From contig NZ_CP124544.1 of NCBI RefSeq assembly GCF_029953635.1, positions 186,001 through 250,000 of the forward strand: a stretch of 64,000 nt of DNA, read 5' to 3'. Source of the DNA: Halotia branconii CENA392 (GTDB lineage Bacteria > Cyanobacteriota > Cyanobacteriia > Cyanobacteriales > Nostocaceae). The position numbers were made by a program, and so were the translations under genes. The notes under the pieces were generated by a model. That model was not told the DNA's origin and did not search any database. It saw nothing but the letters and a program-made list of their open reading frames with translations. Of the stretch, positions 32,087 through 41,579 are shown piece by piece; position 1 is the stretch's first letter, and the number at the start of each line of letters is the position of its first letter.

Positions 32087-34909
32087 ATGAAACCTTCAAA
32101 AACTCCAAGACATCCAGATAAATTAGGTAAGAGAAAATTAGAAACAGAGCAGGTTAACGTTGCCAAAATATTAACTCCTTTTGAGGATATTATTCATTTG
32201 GCTGGAATCTGTAGTTTGAATTTAGGAGGTAGAAGAGGTGTAGGTGCATTGATTCTCAAAAAAGGTGAAGATATTCAAATTAAATTTTGTTTTGATTGCT
32301 TAGGTATTCATCCCAATTTAGCAAGTGAACAAATACTACCGATGTTTGAAGGTATAGAAGCGGGGCTGAAGGAAATACCTGACAACGAGTCATTGACCAT
32401 ACATTTAGGGTCATTTACAGATGATTATGCACGGCAGCAAGAATTAAAAAAGATTGAGAGCAATTGTCCAATACAGCAACTAAAACTGTTAACGCGTAGT
32501 GAAAGGTTACGAATCAAAGGTTTAACTCAAGCTGGAGTACGTAAAAACAAATTCTTGAGATTATGGTGTACTTATACTGTTGCTGGTGACAATGAACGCA
32601 GTAAGGATTTCGTAGAGTCTTTAATTAGAAAATTAGAAAAAGGGTGGTATAAATTCACAGGAGAAATTCACTCTATTAATAACACCAAGATTGACAGCAT
32701 TCTGCGAAATTCATTTAATGATGGCTTTCAAGGATGGGAGGCTTTACTTAGTAATAAGATGAAGCTGGGTGTTAAAGCTCTGAGCGCTGAAGAAATCTGG
32801 TCAGTCATCTGGCAACAATTTAATCATTCTGAGCCAACGGCAATCCCTAACCCTTTAAAGATAAATGAAATAGATGGATTAATCGAAACCCAAACAAGTG
32901 ATTTTCACATTCGGCATCATATTTTAGAGAATGAGCAGTCAGTTCCGTTCTTAGATCGCAAATGGGTGAGAATCCAAGATAAATATATTGGAGCGCTTAA
33001 CTTTAGTCAAAAGCCAGGGGGATGGATTGATGAACAAGGTCAATTAAGATATCTATGGGAATTGATATCTAGAGATAGTATTTTTGATACTGAAATATTT
33101 TGTCAGGTAATAAAAGCCAACGAAGGAATCACGAAAACCAATCTACAAAGACTAACTAAACAGTCAATTACTTCTAGCACATTATCTAACGATAAAGGCA
33201 ATATTGATGTGAAGGCGGGACTCAATATTGAGGAGTCCGTAGAAGCCCAAAAGACGATTTATAAGGGCAGTGTTGTCGTGCAAACGGCTGTAGTTTTTCT
33301 CGTGCATCGTCAGTCTACACGGGAATTAGATGAAGCTTGCCGTTACCTTGCCAGTTACTTCTTGCGTCCGGCGGCAGTTGACCGAGAGGTAGAGTATGCC
33401 TGGAAAGTATGGTTGCAGTGTTGTCCATTCGTTTGGGAGGCGTTACTGACCAAGCCTTTTAACCGCCGACTGCCTTATTTTAGTTCAGAAGCTCCAGGGT
33501 TAATGCCGTTGATTCGCACAGCCACTGGTGACACAACAGGATTTGAATTAATTGCAGAAGAAGGCGGAACACCTGTTTACCTAGATTTATATCAAAATCA
33601 CAAGAATTTGGCTGTCTTTGGTGCGACTCGTTCTGGTAAATCAGTCTTGGTTGCAGGTATTTTAACTCCGGCACTTGCTCAAGATATCCCGGTTGTGGCA
33701 TTGGATTACCCGAAGCCAGATGGTACTAGCACGTTTACAGACTACACCAATTTACTAGGCAGTGATGGGGCTTACTTCGATATTTCTAAAGAATACAATA
33801 ACTTGTTTGAGTTGCCGAATCTGCGAGGATTAGAACCAGAAGTTATCAATGAAAGATTGAATGATTTTAAGGAGTTTCTCAAGTCAGTTTTGATGACAAT
33901 GGTTGTGGGGACTAGCATGATTGGGGTTAGTCAGTCGATGATTACTAATATTGAGTCAATCATCGCTTTGACTTTAAAAATATTTTTCAATGATGATGAA
34001 ATTAAACTGCGTTACAAGTTGGCATTGGAAGCTGGAGTAGGAACTAAGGCGTGGACAGAAACGCCAACACTACAGGACTTTTATAAATACTGTTCACCTG
34101 CATTTATTAAATTAGATTCTATTGCTAGTAAAAGCCAGGATATTTTATCAGCACTAGAGCAAATTAGATTACGCTTAAATTACTGGTTAACTACAAGAGT
34201 AGGGCAATCAATTTCTCGACCTTCTAGTTTTAGAACTGATGCCAAATTACTTGTTTTTGCATTAAGGAATTTATCAAGTGAGGCTGATGCAGCGATATTA
34301 GCTCTGAGTGCTTATGCGGCGGCACTGAGACGAGCATTAGCATCAAAAGCCAGTATATTTTTCTTGGATGAAGCACCAATTTTATTTGAATTTGAATCAA
34401 TTGCTGATTTGATTAGTAGATTATGTGCTAATGGTGCAAAAGCTGGTATTCGCGTGATTCTTTCTGCTCAAGAACCAGAAAGTATTTATCAGTCCAAAGC
34501 TGCGGCCAAAATCTTCGCTAACATCACTACACGTTTGGTTGGCAGGATTCAATCAAGTGCCGTTGACCCATTTATAACAAGGTTTAAGTACCCATTAGAA
34601 ATCATTCGGGTTAATAGTACAGAAGCTTTTTATCCCAAAAAGGAGGGGATTTATTCTCAGTGGTTACTTGATGATAATGGCAAGCTTACTTTCTGCCGTT
34701 ACTATCCCGCACACTGTTTACTGGCATCCGTTGCCAATAATCCGCATGAACAAGAACTGCGTACTCTTTTCTTAAAAGAATATCAAGATAATTCCTTGTT
34801 AGGAATGATTAAATTTACCGAGGATTATATCAGGATGATTCGAGGAGAAGAGTTATCAAATGAAGCAAAACAATTAATGTCAAAATTGCCAAAAATTAAG
34901 GTTGCTTGA
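32087..34909 (+). CDS. VirB4/TraC-like conjugation ATPase
   Basis: A 940-aa protein. The N-terminal half is the CagE/TraC-type region. Walker A GATRSGKS is at about 512-519 after NLAVFG, and ALDYPKPDG, close to the DxKxxG form of motor ATPases, follows. Walker B is SIFFLDEAP (about 756-764), with a following ILSAQEPESI sensor (S-x-Q motif typical of VirB4/VirD4). It energises pilus assembly and substrate transfer at the inner membrane. It is flanked by VirB3- and VirB5-like genes and nearly abuts the latter (ATG 34912 after stop 34909). Confidence 0.88.
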   Translation: MKPSKTPRHPDKLGKRKLETEQVNVAKILTPFEDIIHLAGICSLNLGGRRGVGALILKKGEDIQIKFCFDCLGIHPNLASEQILPMFEGIEAGLKEIPDNESLTIHLGSFTDDYARQQELKKIESNCPIQQLKLLTRSERLRIKGLTQAGVRKNKFLRLWCTYTVAGDNERSKDFVESLIRKLEKGWYKFTGEIHSINNTKIDSILRNSFNDGFQGWEALLSNKMKLGVKALSAEEIWSVIWQQFNHSEPTAIPNPLKINEIDGLIETQTSDFHIRHHILENEQSVPFLDRKWVRIQDKYIGALNFSQKPGGWIDEQGQLRYLWELISRDSIFDTEIFCQVIKANEGITKTNLQRLTKQSITSSTLSNDKGNIDVKAGLNIEESVEAQKTIYKGSVVVQTAVVFLVHRQSTRELDEACRYLASYFLRPAAVDREVEYAWKVWLQCCPFVWEALLTKPFNRRLPYFSSEAPGLMPLIRTATGDTTGFELIAEEGGTPVYLDLYQNHKNLAVFGATRSGKSVLVAGILTPALAQDIPVVALDYPKPDGTSTFTDYTNLLGSDGAYFDISKEYNNLFELPNLRGLEPEVINERLNDFKEFLKSVLMTMVVGTSMIGVSQSMITNIESIIALTLKIFFNDDEIKLRYKLALEAGVGTKAWTETPTLQDFYKYCSPAFIKLDSIASKSQDILSALEQIRLRLNYWLTTRVGQSISRPSSFRTDAKLLVFALRNLSSEADAAILALSAYAAALRRALASKASIFFLDEAPILFEFESIADLISRLCANGAKAGIRVILSAQEPESIYQSKAAAKIFANITTRLVGRIQSSAVDPFITRFKYPLEIIRVNSTEAFYPKKEGIYSQWLLDDNGKLTFCRYYPAHCLLASVANNPHEQELRTLFLKEYQDNSLLGMIKFTEDYIRMIRGEELSNEAKQLMSKLPKIKVA

Positions 34910-34911
34910 TT

Positions 34912-35619
34912 ATGAAGAAGAATCGGACAATCGCTATAGTACTTTCTGCCACTCTAGGGAGTTTATTGATAGCTACACCTAGCTATGGAGTAACTATTAC
35001 TGATTTTTTTAGCTCTATAGTTTCGGATTTTAAAGGTGAGGTAAGCGAGATGCAAACTTGGGCAAAATCGCAAATTGATCAAGCTTGGGCTGGGATTAAA
35101 CAAGATGCTCAAGCTGCAATTGATAATACTACTGGTCAAATGGGAGCGCCTGACCCTATTGCTAGCAGTGGTGAATTAAAAAATCGAATTGCTAGTATTT
35201 ACTCATTACCAGTTGCCCAACAAAAGGCAGAAGATTTAGAGCGAGAACTCACAAGAGCTTCAATCATGAGTGTTGTAGGTAAAACGGGACAGGTAGATAC
35301 ATCTAAAAAAATAGAAAAAACAACACAAATAGCACAAGAAGCTCAAAATCTTGCTGACCAAGCGCAAAACATGGATGCTTCTCAAAATGTCCTCAAGGCG
35401 ATCGCGGCTCAAAATACTTTAGTCGTTTCAATGTTGGCACAGCAACGCACAGACTCACTACAAGCAAGACATGACAGTTCATACTCCAATCTCATGCTGA
35501 CTCAAGTAGCGCAGAATATGGCAAATGTGCGTAAAAAAGAAGATTTGAATGATCTCGGTACTCTTTCTTTGAGCCATGAACTGATCGGCATGTCTCGTTT
35601 AGATCCCACTTATAAGTAA
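34912..35619 (+). CDS. VirB5/TrbJ-like exported conjugation protein
   Basis: A 235-aa protein from ATG 34912; the TTG at 34906 overlaps the VirB4-like stop and is less likely. A signal peptide of about 26 residues (MKKNRTIAIVLSATLGSLLIATPSYG) is followed by a helical, Gln/Ala-rich mature protein. It contains long coiled-coil candidates (EEAQNLADQAQNMD, AAQNTLVVSMLAQQ) and MTxxAQNMANV-like helices near the C terminus, typical of minor pilus subunits of the VirB5/TrbJ group. The role is inferred from operon position and architecture. Confidence 0.65.
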   Translation: MKKNRTIAIVLSATLGSLLIATPSYGVTITDFFSSIVSDFKGEVSEMQTWAKSQIDQAWAGIKQDAQAAIDNTTGQMGAPDPIASSGELKNRIASIYSLPVAQQKAEDLERELTRASIMSVVGKTGQVDTSKKIEKTTQIAQEAQNLADQAQNMDASQNVLKAIAAQNTLVVSMLAQQRTDSLQARHDSSYSNLMLTQVAQNMANVRKKEDLNDLGTLSLSHELIGMSRLDPTYK

Positions 35620-35621
35620 GG

Positions 35622-35866
35622 GCAGAGGTGCGGAGGGGCAGAGGGGAATGAAGAATGTCTTGAATTTGTTCATAATCTTTCTTTCTCCCGAAGTTGCTCC
35701 ACTTGGTGAGGAAGTTCAAGTCTTGGCGGTTCCCGTCGAGTTGAAACTTCCGTTAGCGCAAGCGTTAGCGACGCAGGAGCGTCACCCGGAGGGGGAGGCC
35801 CCAAGACCGCACTTCTCTCCTTGTCTCCCTACTTCCCTGCTCCTCTGCTCCCCTACTCCCCTATTT
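35622..35866 (+). repeat. dispersed hairpin repeat before the VirB6-like gene
   Basis: Inverted counterpart of 31441-31727. A purine arm (GGCAGAGGTGCGGAGG) opens it and a pyrimidine arm (TCTCCCTACTTCCCTGCTCC) closes it. The ATG at 35648 and the frame that follows lie inside this repeat. Confidence 0.8.
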
Positions 35867-35869
35867 CTT

Positions 35870-36982
35870 ATGCTTTCAAAAAATTATTTATTTGCTCAAT
35901 CTCAATTTGCTGGTGCTGACTTATTAGAGCAAGCAAGCAAGACGGCAGATTTCATTGCTCAAGGTTTCAATGATCTTTGGGATGAAACTATAAGGGGTGA
36001 TGTGTATATTGCTATGTGCAAAGTAGGCGTATTATTCGCTGTTGCCACCCTCACTTTCTTTATGGTTGAGTGGACAAAGAAAATGCTCAATGGCGAGGAA
36101 CAGCGTGCTTATTCAGAATTTATTTGGGTGCTGATAGTTATAGTTCTTCTAGCAAATAATGGCAAAGTCTTAGGAGAAAGCACTCTAGGAATTAGAAATT
36201 ACATCAATAATACAAACAAATATGTATTAGAGCGTACAGCACAGGGTGTTGACTTAAGAGCTGCATACCAAAAAGCTATGGGCGTAGAAGCAGTCCGTGG
36301 GGCTATTGGTAAAGAAATAGGGAAATGCGAAACCTCATCTCTAACTCCAGAAGAATCTGTTAAATGTTTGGAGGATGCTAAGAATAGACTTCAACGAGAC
36401 TATCCTAGCTATTTTACTGGTTCTAGTGGGCCTTTCTCATGGATCATTCAAAAGATTGACAGGATTATCCAAGCTCCAATAGAGGCAATTAACGGTGGGG
36501 CTAATCCTCTACAAGTAATACTTTCCCCTTTTAGTGCTTACATCGGTTCTTCGGTAATTGAAATTGTTTCCATTGTCCTGATTGGTTTGAATGGAGCTTA
36601 TCAATGGGCGATTGAACTAACGATGCTGCTGACGGCACTTATTGGGCCTTTAGCTGTGGGTGGTTCTTTATTACCTTATGGTGGTAAAGCAATTTTTACT
36701 TGGCTAACTGGATATTTTGCTGTAGGAATGGCAAAGCTTTGTTTCAATGTAATTTCAGGATTAGCCGGACAATTGATTGCGACTTCTAGAGCAGATCAAC
36801 CTCTATTCTTCTTATTCACAATTGGCATTTTCGCTCCTTTCTTAGCAACTGGATTGGCGGCTGGTGGTGGTTTAGCTGTGCTTCAACAAATCAATAAAGC
36901 CTCTGAAACCTATAGTGCCATCGCTATTGATGCTAGTAAAGCAGTATTTACAAGAGGTCGCAGTTTAGCGTCCAAATTTTAA
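35870..36982 (+). CDS. VirB6/TrbL-like polytopic membrane protein
   Basis: A 370-aa protein from ATG 35870 (MLSKNYLFAQSQF). An in-frame ATG at 35648 would prepend 74 residues translated from the dispersed repeat (SPEVAPLGEEVQVL), so it is doubted. The N-terminal LFAQSQ could be the remnant of a signal-sequence end. About six hydrophobic helices follow (VGVLFAVATLTFFMVEW, FIWVLIVIVLLA, IEIVSIVLIGLN, ELTMLLTALIGPLAVGG, GYFAVGMAKLCFNVI, IGIFAPFLATGLAAGGGLAVL). This layout and position fit VirB6, the inner-membrane channel component. Confidence 0.65.
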   Translation: MLSKNYLFAQSQFAGADLLEQASKTADFIAQGFNDLWDETIRGDVYIAMCKVGVLFAVATLTFFMVEWTKKMLNGEEQRAYSEFIWVLIVIVLLANNGKVLGESTLGIRNYINNTNKYVLERTAQGVDLRAAYQKAMGVEAVRGAIGKEIGKCETSSLTPEESVKCLEDAKNRLQRDYPSYFTGSSGPFSWIIQKIDRIIQAPIEAINGGANPLQVILSPFSAYIGSSVIEIVSIVLIGLNGAYQWAIELTMLLTALIGPLAVGGSLLPYGGKAIFTWLTGYFAVGMAKLCFNVISGLAGQLIATSRADQPLFFLFTIGIFAPFLATGLAAGGGLAVLQQINKASETYSAIAIDASKAVFTRGRSLASKF

Positions 36983-37123
36983 TAGAGGGAATAGGGAATA
37001 GGGAACAGGGAACAGAAGAGTTAAACAAGGAGTTTTAAATGTCAGATATTAGTGATTTTCAAGACCTCTTCCCTGCTCCTGTTTCACATCCTGTTTAGTA
37101 TAAAAAGTACGGGATATCCAGCA

Positions 37124-37915
37124 ATGTTTAATGCCAAAAATAGTACAAAGCCGAAGTCAGAGCCTTTGCAACTTCTGAAGTATAACAAATCTGTGCCAAC
37201 AAGAATTGGAATAATATCACTAGCTGGATTTTCGATGGCGTTCTTTTCTTTGTTACTACAACTACTTAATTATGGTGCAGTCAGTAGTTTAGGTAAAAAG
37301 CAATTAGCACTAGTGCAATTATCATCAGGAGAATCAGTTATTGCCCAAGCGGTAGAGCCTAGTGAAAGGTCAAATGAAGTTATTAAGAAATTTATTTCTG
37401 ATACTTTTATCAAGATGTTTAATTGGGATGGGTTAGTTAAAACCTTTAATGAAAAAGGAGAACCTATTACCAAACAAGATACTGGAATAGATGTAGGTAG
37501 AACTGAAGGCTCTAATGGCAGAGTAACTACTTCTGCTTACGAAGCAGCATTTGCTATTAGTGAAAAGCAAGATTTTCGGACAGCATTTTTGCGTAAGTTA
37601 GCTGTTATGACCCCGGCAGGGATATTTAACGGGGATACACAAGTATCTTTGATTCCTCGATTCATTTCAGATCCCCGCAAAATTAAAGATGGGAAGTGGG
37701 AAATAGATTTAGTAGCCACTCTTGTTACTTTTACAAGAGTTGATAATGCTGGTCAGGGCATTTCTTTCAACAAGACTATTACTGTGGAAGCTATTGATAC
37801 ACCACAGGAGATTCCTGGTGGCACTACTGCTTTAGCCAAGAGCATTTATCAAAGTAGAAGATTGGGACTAGAAATTACACAAATTGTTGATTTAAATATT
37901 GCTAAGAGAAAATGA
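37124..37915 (+). CDS. VirB8-like inner-membrane assembly factor
   Basis: A 263-aa protein if started at ATG 37124 (MFNAKNSTKPKS); a GTG at 37052 opens the frame earlier. One transmembrane helix near residues 32-52 (IGIISLAGFSMAFFSLLLQLL) is followed by a soluble periplasmic domain (SNEVIKKFISDTFIKMFNWDG, then alternating beta strands near the C terminus). This is the bitopic N-in VirB8/TraE design. A short ORF with a much better SD (AAGGAG) begins at 37039 and ends at 37098. The stop overlaps the next gene as ATGA. Confidence 0.55.
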   Translation: MFNAKNSTKPKSEPLQLLKYNKSVPTRIGIISLAGFSMAFFSLLLQLLNYGAVSSLGKKQLALVQLSSGESVIAQAVEPSERSNEVIKKFISDTFIKMFNWDGLVKTFNEKGEPITKQDTGIDVGRTEGSNGRVTTSAYEAAFAISEKQDFRTAFLRKLAVMTPAGIFNGDTQVSLIPRFISDPRKIKDGKWEIDLVATLVTFTRVDNAGQGISFNKTITVEAIDTPQEIPGGTTALAKSIYQSRRLGLEITQIVDLNIAKRK

Positions 37916-39465
37916 AAGATACTCACATTGATAGCTCATCAACTGTAGATGACTTCCTAAAAATAGATGATGACTTAAAAGATTCAGCACCTATTTTAGA
38001 CCAGAACCAAGATGAAACACCATCAGAATTAGAGCCAGAAATACAACCAGTCCTAACTAAACACACAATAGTAACTTCTCCGTGGTCAAGACTGTTAATA
38101 ATCGCAGTTCCTTTCGGATTAACTTTCTTAGCTATATTTTGGTTACTCAATGGTATTTTTAATCCCTCAAGTCCATCTGTTAAAACTGCCGAACAGCCCA
38201 AGAATGAATCATCAACACTAGAACAAGTTGACCAAAAAGATGGTGAAGTTTACGCTAAATTAGCGCTGAATCAACAGCAAGATGAATTGAGCAAAATCAA
38301 TAAAGATAAATCCGAAAAACCTCAAACAACTGTTGTGAAAACGGAAAAAGTAGTTGAAAAATCACCACCGACTCCACCACCGACGCAACAACCAAGACCC
38401 GCAACTACCAGAAATAATTATCCTCCAGAGCCAAGACGTAGTTATGCAGCTACTCCTACTAAAGTTTCAGCACGAACAGCTAAACCTGTTGATCCTACTA
38501 CTGAGTTTAACCGTCTTCGTAGCCTTGGCTCTTATGGAAAGATAGCTTACGCCGATACCTCTGATACGAATATTAATGAAACTGCACCAGACCTTTCTCA
38601 ATCACTAGATCCCTCACTTACGCAAACTGAACAAGTCGAACAGTCAAATAATGTTGAGCCTACGATTACCGAAATCCCACAAGAAAGTACACCAAACTCT
38701 ATTGAAAAAATCCGCCCCCGGTGGCAGCCACAAACTAAAGCTAATAAATCCGCAACTTTAGCTAATAACTACTTACCAGGGGAAAATCAAATTCTTCAAG
38801 AGAAACAAACTCGTTATTTAACAGTAGGTGAGTTTGCTAATGGGGTTTTGATTACACCTGTAGTCAAACAAGAAGTTGATACCAAAAATGAAAGTCAACA
38901 AACTGATGACGGCAGACGTTTTGTAGCTAAACTTACGGAAGATTTGCGTGACAACTATGGTGATGTAGCGATTCCGTCTGGGAGTCTACTAGCTGTTGAA
39001 GTAGTGTCAGTAGATGGTGGTAGCTACGCAAACGTGCAAGTAACTAGCATTATCAAGGATAAAACTGAATATCCCATAAGTAAAGGTGCGATCGCGGTAC
39101 AAGGGTCAGGTGGTAAACCATTGATTGCTAAGAAATTTCAGGACAAGGGCGGTGAAATTACTCAGTACGACATGACTGTTGGACTAGTATCAGCTTTAGG
39201 CAAAGTGGGAGAGGTCATAAATCAACCCGACAGTGAAGAAGAAGTAGAAGATGAATTTACAGGGAGGATTCGGCGGCGAAGTAGTGGCAATCGCCGCGAT
39301 CTTAGTGGTGCGTTGCTTGAGGGTGCATTTAGCAGACTGTCACAAATTGTAGGCGATCGCGCTCAAACTTCTACAGAAGAAATCCTTGCTCGTCCCAACG
39401 TCTGGTATATCCCCCAAGAAACTAAGGTGACATTTTTGGTAAATCGCACCCTGGAGTTGCCATGA
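37912..39465 (+). CDS. VirB10/TrbI-like channel protein
   Basis: A 517-aa protein. Cytoplasmic acidic N terminus, transmembrane helix near residues 60-82 (RLLIIAVPFGLTFLAIFWLLNGIF), a proline-rich periplasmic linker (PPTPPPTQQPRP, PPEPRR), and a C-terminal domain with EDLRDNYGDVAIPSGSLLAVEVVSVDGG, ISKGAIAVQGSGGKP and IPQETKVTFLVNRTL. The last two are the VirB10 C-terminal barrel pattern (IPxGTxLxxxV, then V-x-F-x-V-N-x-x-L). VirB10 spans both membranes and links VirB4/VirD4 energy to the outer pore. Coupled by ATGA overlaps to both neighbours. Confidence 0.8.
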   Translation: MKDTHIDSSSTVDDFLKIDDDLKDSAPILDQNQDETPSELEPEIQPVLTKHTIVTSPWSRLLIIAVPFGLTFLAIFWLLNGIFNPSSPSVKTAEQPKNESSTLEQVDQKDGEVYAKLALNQQQDELSKINKDKSEKPQTTVVKTEKVVEKSPPTPPPTQQPRPATTRNNYPPEPRRSYAATPTKVSARTAKPVDPTTEFNRLRSLGSYGKIAYADTSDTNINETAPDLSQSLDPSLTQTEQVEQSNNVEPTITEIPQESTPNSIEKIRPRWQPQTKANKSATLANNYLPGENQILQEKQTRYLTVGEFANGVLITPVVKQEVDTKNESQQTDDGRRFVAKLTEDLRDNYGDVAIPSGSLLAVEVVSVDGGSYANVQVTSIIKDKTEYPISKGAIAVQGSGGKPLIAKKFQDKGGEITQYDMTVGLVSALGKVGEVINQPDSEEEVEDEFTGRIRRRSSGNRRDLSGALLEGAFSRLSQIVGDRAQTSTEEILARPNVWYIPQETKVTFLVNRTLELP

Positions 39466-40187
39466 AAAATTTACTGATTTGTGGCGCAGTTGCTATTACT
39501 TGTTTCAATCCAGTAAATGCGATCGCAGTCCCTGTAGTTCGCACGATTAAACAAACTCAAGCGAGTGGAGAATCTGCCAAACTTCAAACTATCAATGTCT
39601 GGAATGGTCACGGCGTGATCATCTCATTCTACGAAGTTGGGGAAACAATTAAAAGGGTATGGTTAGACGACCCCTCTCAAATCCTGGTTGACACCGATGG
39701 TTGTTTAGAAGGCATCGACCAAAATTGCCAAAATACCGGCGCGGGGCTTATCCATCTCAAGCGTATCAAAAAAGTTAACGTTCCAGGCTTACCGCAGACA
39801 CTAACAACTCTACTGACAATTATCACGCAAACATCTGATGGTGAACGCAAGGCTTACAGTTTTCGTTTAACGACTTCTAATGGCATTCCTAAATACAGCC
39901 AAGTAGTAATAAAAAGTGATGTTGCTGTTGAAGAAAAGAAAGTAGCAATTCCCCAACTTCAATCATTAATAACCAGTTCCAAAACTACACGTAATATCAG
40001 GAATGGCATAGCTGTTGCAATCAGAAAAAAGTGGATTAATCCTAAAGATGAATTACACCAACGTTTAGAGAAATTCATCATTTTGCTGTATATGGGTGAT
40101 GAAATTTCAACTGCTGCTGATAAAGCATCCGTATCTATGGAGTTGGTCAATAAACTAATTAGTCTTGGCAATTCTTCTCAAACTTAA
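39462..40187 (+). CDS. VirB9/TrbG-like outer-membrane core protein
   Basis: A 241-aa protein with a signal peptide (MKNLLICGAVAITCFNPVNA, cleavage near residue 20). The beta-rich body has INVWNGHGVIISFYEVGETIKRVWLDDPSQILVD and HLKRIKKVNVPGLPQTLTTLLTIIT...RKAYSFRLT, the pattern of the VirB9 N-terminal domain (I-x-x-W-x-G-x-G). The C-terminal 60 residues are helical, and the usual VirB9 C-terminal beta domain is not evident. It sits after rather than before the VirB10-like gene. Confidence 0.7.
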   Translation: MKNLLICGAVAITCFNPVNAIAVPVVRTIKQTQASGESAKLQTINVWNGHGVIISFYEVGETIKRVWLDDPSQILVDTDGCLEGIDQNCQNTGAGLIHLKRIKKVNVPGLPQTLTTLLTIITQTSDGERKAYSFRLTTSNGIPKYSQVVIKSDVAVEEKKVAIPQLQSLITSSKTTRNIRNGIAVAIRKKWINPKDELHQRLEKFIILLYMGDEISTAADKASVSMELVNKLISLGNSSQT

Positions 40188-40206
40188 TCTTCAATGCAAT
40201 AGAAAA

Positions 40207-41415
40207 ATGAATACAGATAAACTATCACCAAAAGCTAAGAAGGATATTACCAATTATCTCATCTTGTGGGGATTATTGGGGGGATTATTTATCCATAGTT
40301 TTATCAAGCATGGGTTATTGAATCAAGCCATTGGTTACATTCTTCCCCCTGCGACAGCGCAAGTTCCCATAGTTGATTCAAGTAATGGTTTCATGCCTGA
40401 TTGGTCACGCCTTAAGTTCAGCGACATGATTATATCTGAAGATGGTAAAGTAACTTACCGAGGCTCTAGAGGAACTGAAACGAGAATTTGGAATGCTGGA
40501 CAAAGTATTGCAGAATTTATGGAGCTTGGTGATTTTGAAACTCTAGAATTATCAATAGAAAAACTCAATCTTTCAACAATAGCTAGAGTGCAAGGATTAA
40601 ATTTAAGTCAACTGAAGCTTTCAGATTTGGAATTAACAAAATGGCAGACATTGCCTAATTTAGTCAAAGCAATTCCGGGATTGGGCAACAAATCTGTGAC
40701 GAGCGTTAAACCTATTAGTGATTTTTTGAGAAGATTTGGAATTACTAGTGGCACAATAGGTAATGCTAGCAGATTTAGCAGAATTGCTAATGTACAACTA
40801 GGAAGAGTAATTAACTTAAATAACTACTCTCTCACTTCCATACCCAATATTCAAAATGCATCTCTGAATCGCTTTAGGGATTGGCAAGATAGCAAAATTA
40901 ACGGAGTGCCAGGACTAGATAATCTTACCTGGGATAACTTCCCTGGACTCAACAGACTTAATCTATCGTTCGTTGGTAAAGTAGATCTTCCACTTGGAGA
41001 CTTAGAAGCGAACCGAGTTCGTTCTATATCTGGCAGTTATCAAGAAGGTTTCAATATTCCATGTAACAAACCTAGCTGCGCTCACTTTGAAGCTTCAGGA
41101 ATCGGCAAGACCACGGGGACGCAGTGGATATCTGGTAAGTCCCAACAAGTAAGAGGTGGATTTGGGATTCTTAGAGCTTTGAATGGTGGGAAAGAACCCA
41201 CTGGCAGAAATCCTTTTGGTTCCGCTTTTAAGCAAGTGGTTTGGGAAGTCAACGAGGCGGAAGGCTCAGTACAAACCACAATGTTTTTCAGGATTTGTAA
41301 AACCATTCCTTTCATTGGACGTACTTGCTCTCCTTATTTTATCGGGCCTGTCCCATTCATTAAATATCGAGAAAAAGACCCGATCATCTTTGGTCAGCCC
41401 AACACTTTGCCCTAA
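40207..41415 (+). CDS. unknown exported protein of the conjugation operon
   Basis: A 402-aa protein from ATG 40207; the frame opens at 40165, inside the VirB9-like gene. A hydrophobic segment (YLILWGLLGGLFIHSFI) and ILPPATAQVP suggest a signal sequence with cleavage at AxA, or an anchor. The body has repeated short Asn/Leu-rich units (LNLSQLKLSDLELTKW, LNNYSLTSIPNIQNASLNRFRDW, GLDNLTWDNFPGLNRLNLSF) resembling irregular leucine-rich repeats. It ends in a Cys-containing domain (IPCNKPSCAHFE, ICKTIPFIGRTCSPYFIGP). I recognise no VirB family. Its place between VirB9- and VirD4-like genes suggests a surface or periplasmic transfer function. Confidence 0.6.
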   Translation: MNTDKLSPKAKKDITNYLILWGLLGGLFIHSFIKHGLLNQAIGYILPPATAQVPIVDSSNGFMPDWSRLKFSDMIISEDGKVTYRGSRGTETRIWNAGQSIAEFMELGDFETLELSIEKLNLSTIARVQGLNLSQLKLSDLELTKWQTLPNLVKAIPGLGNKSVTSVKPISDFLRRFGITSGTIGNASRFSRIANVQLGRVINLNNYSLTSIPNIQNASLNRFRDWQDSKINGVPGLDNLTWDNFPGLNRLNLSFVGKVDLPLGDLEANRVRSISGSYQEGFNIPCNKPSCAHFEASGIGKTTGTQWISGKSQQVRGGFGILRALNGGKEPTGRNPFGSAFKQVVWEVNEAEGSVQTTMFFRICKTIPFIGRTCSPYFIGPVPFIKYREKDPIIFGQPNTLP

Positions 41416-41579
41416 TTAGAAGAAGTCAGAAGTCAAAAATCAGAAATCAAAATTGATGAATTTAGCCTGGGATTGGGAAATCATAATTTCTTTGTTTTTT
41501 ATCGTTCTATCTGAATATCAAAGTCTTCTTGATTCTGGCTCCTTACTCCTGGATTCTGAATCCTTAACCCTAATCAAAT

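Noticed and set aside
35648..35869. 74-residue N-terminal extension of the VirB6-like protein
   Set aside because: The codons come from the dispersed repeat that has an inverted copy at 31441-31727; the internal ATG 35870 is preferred.
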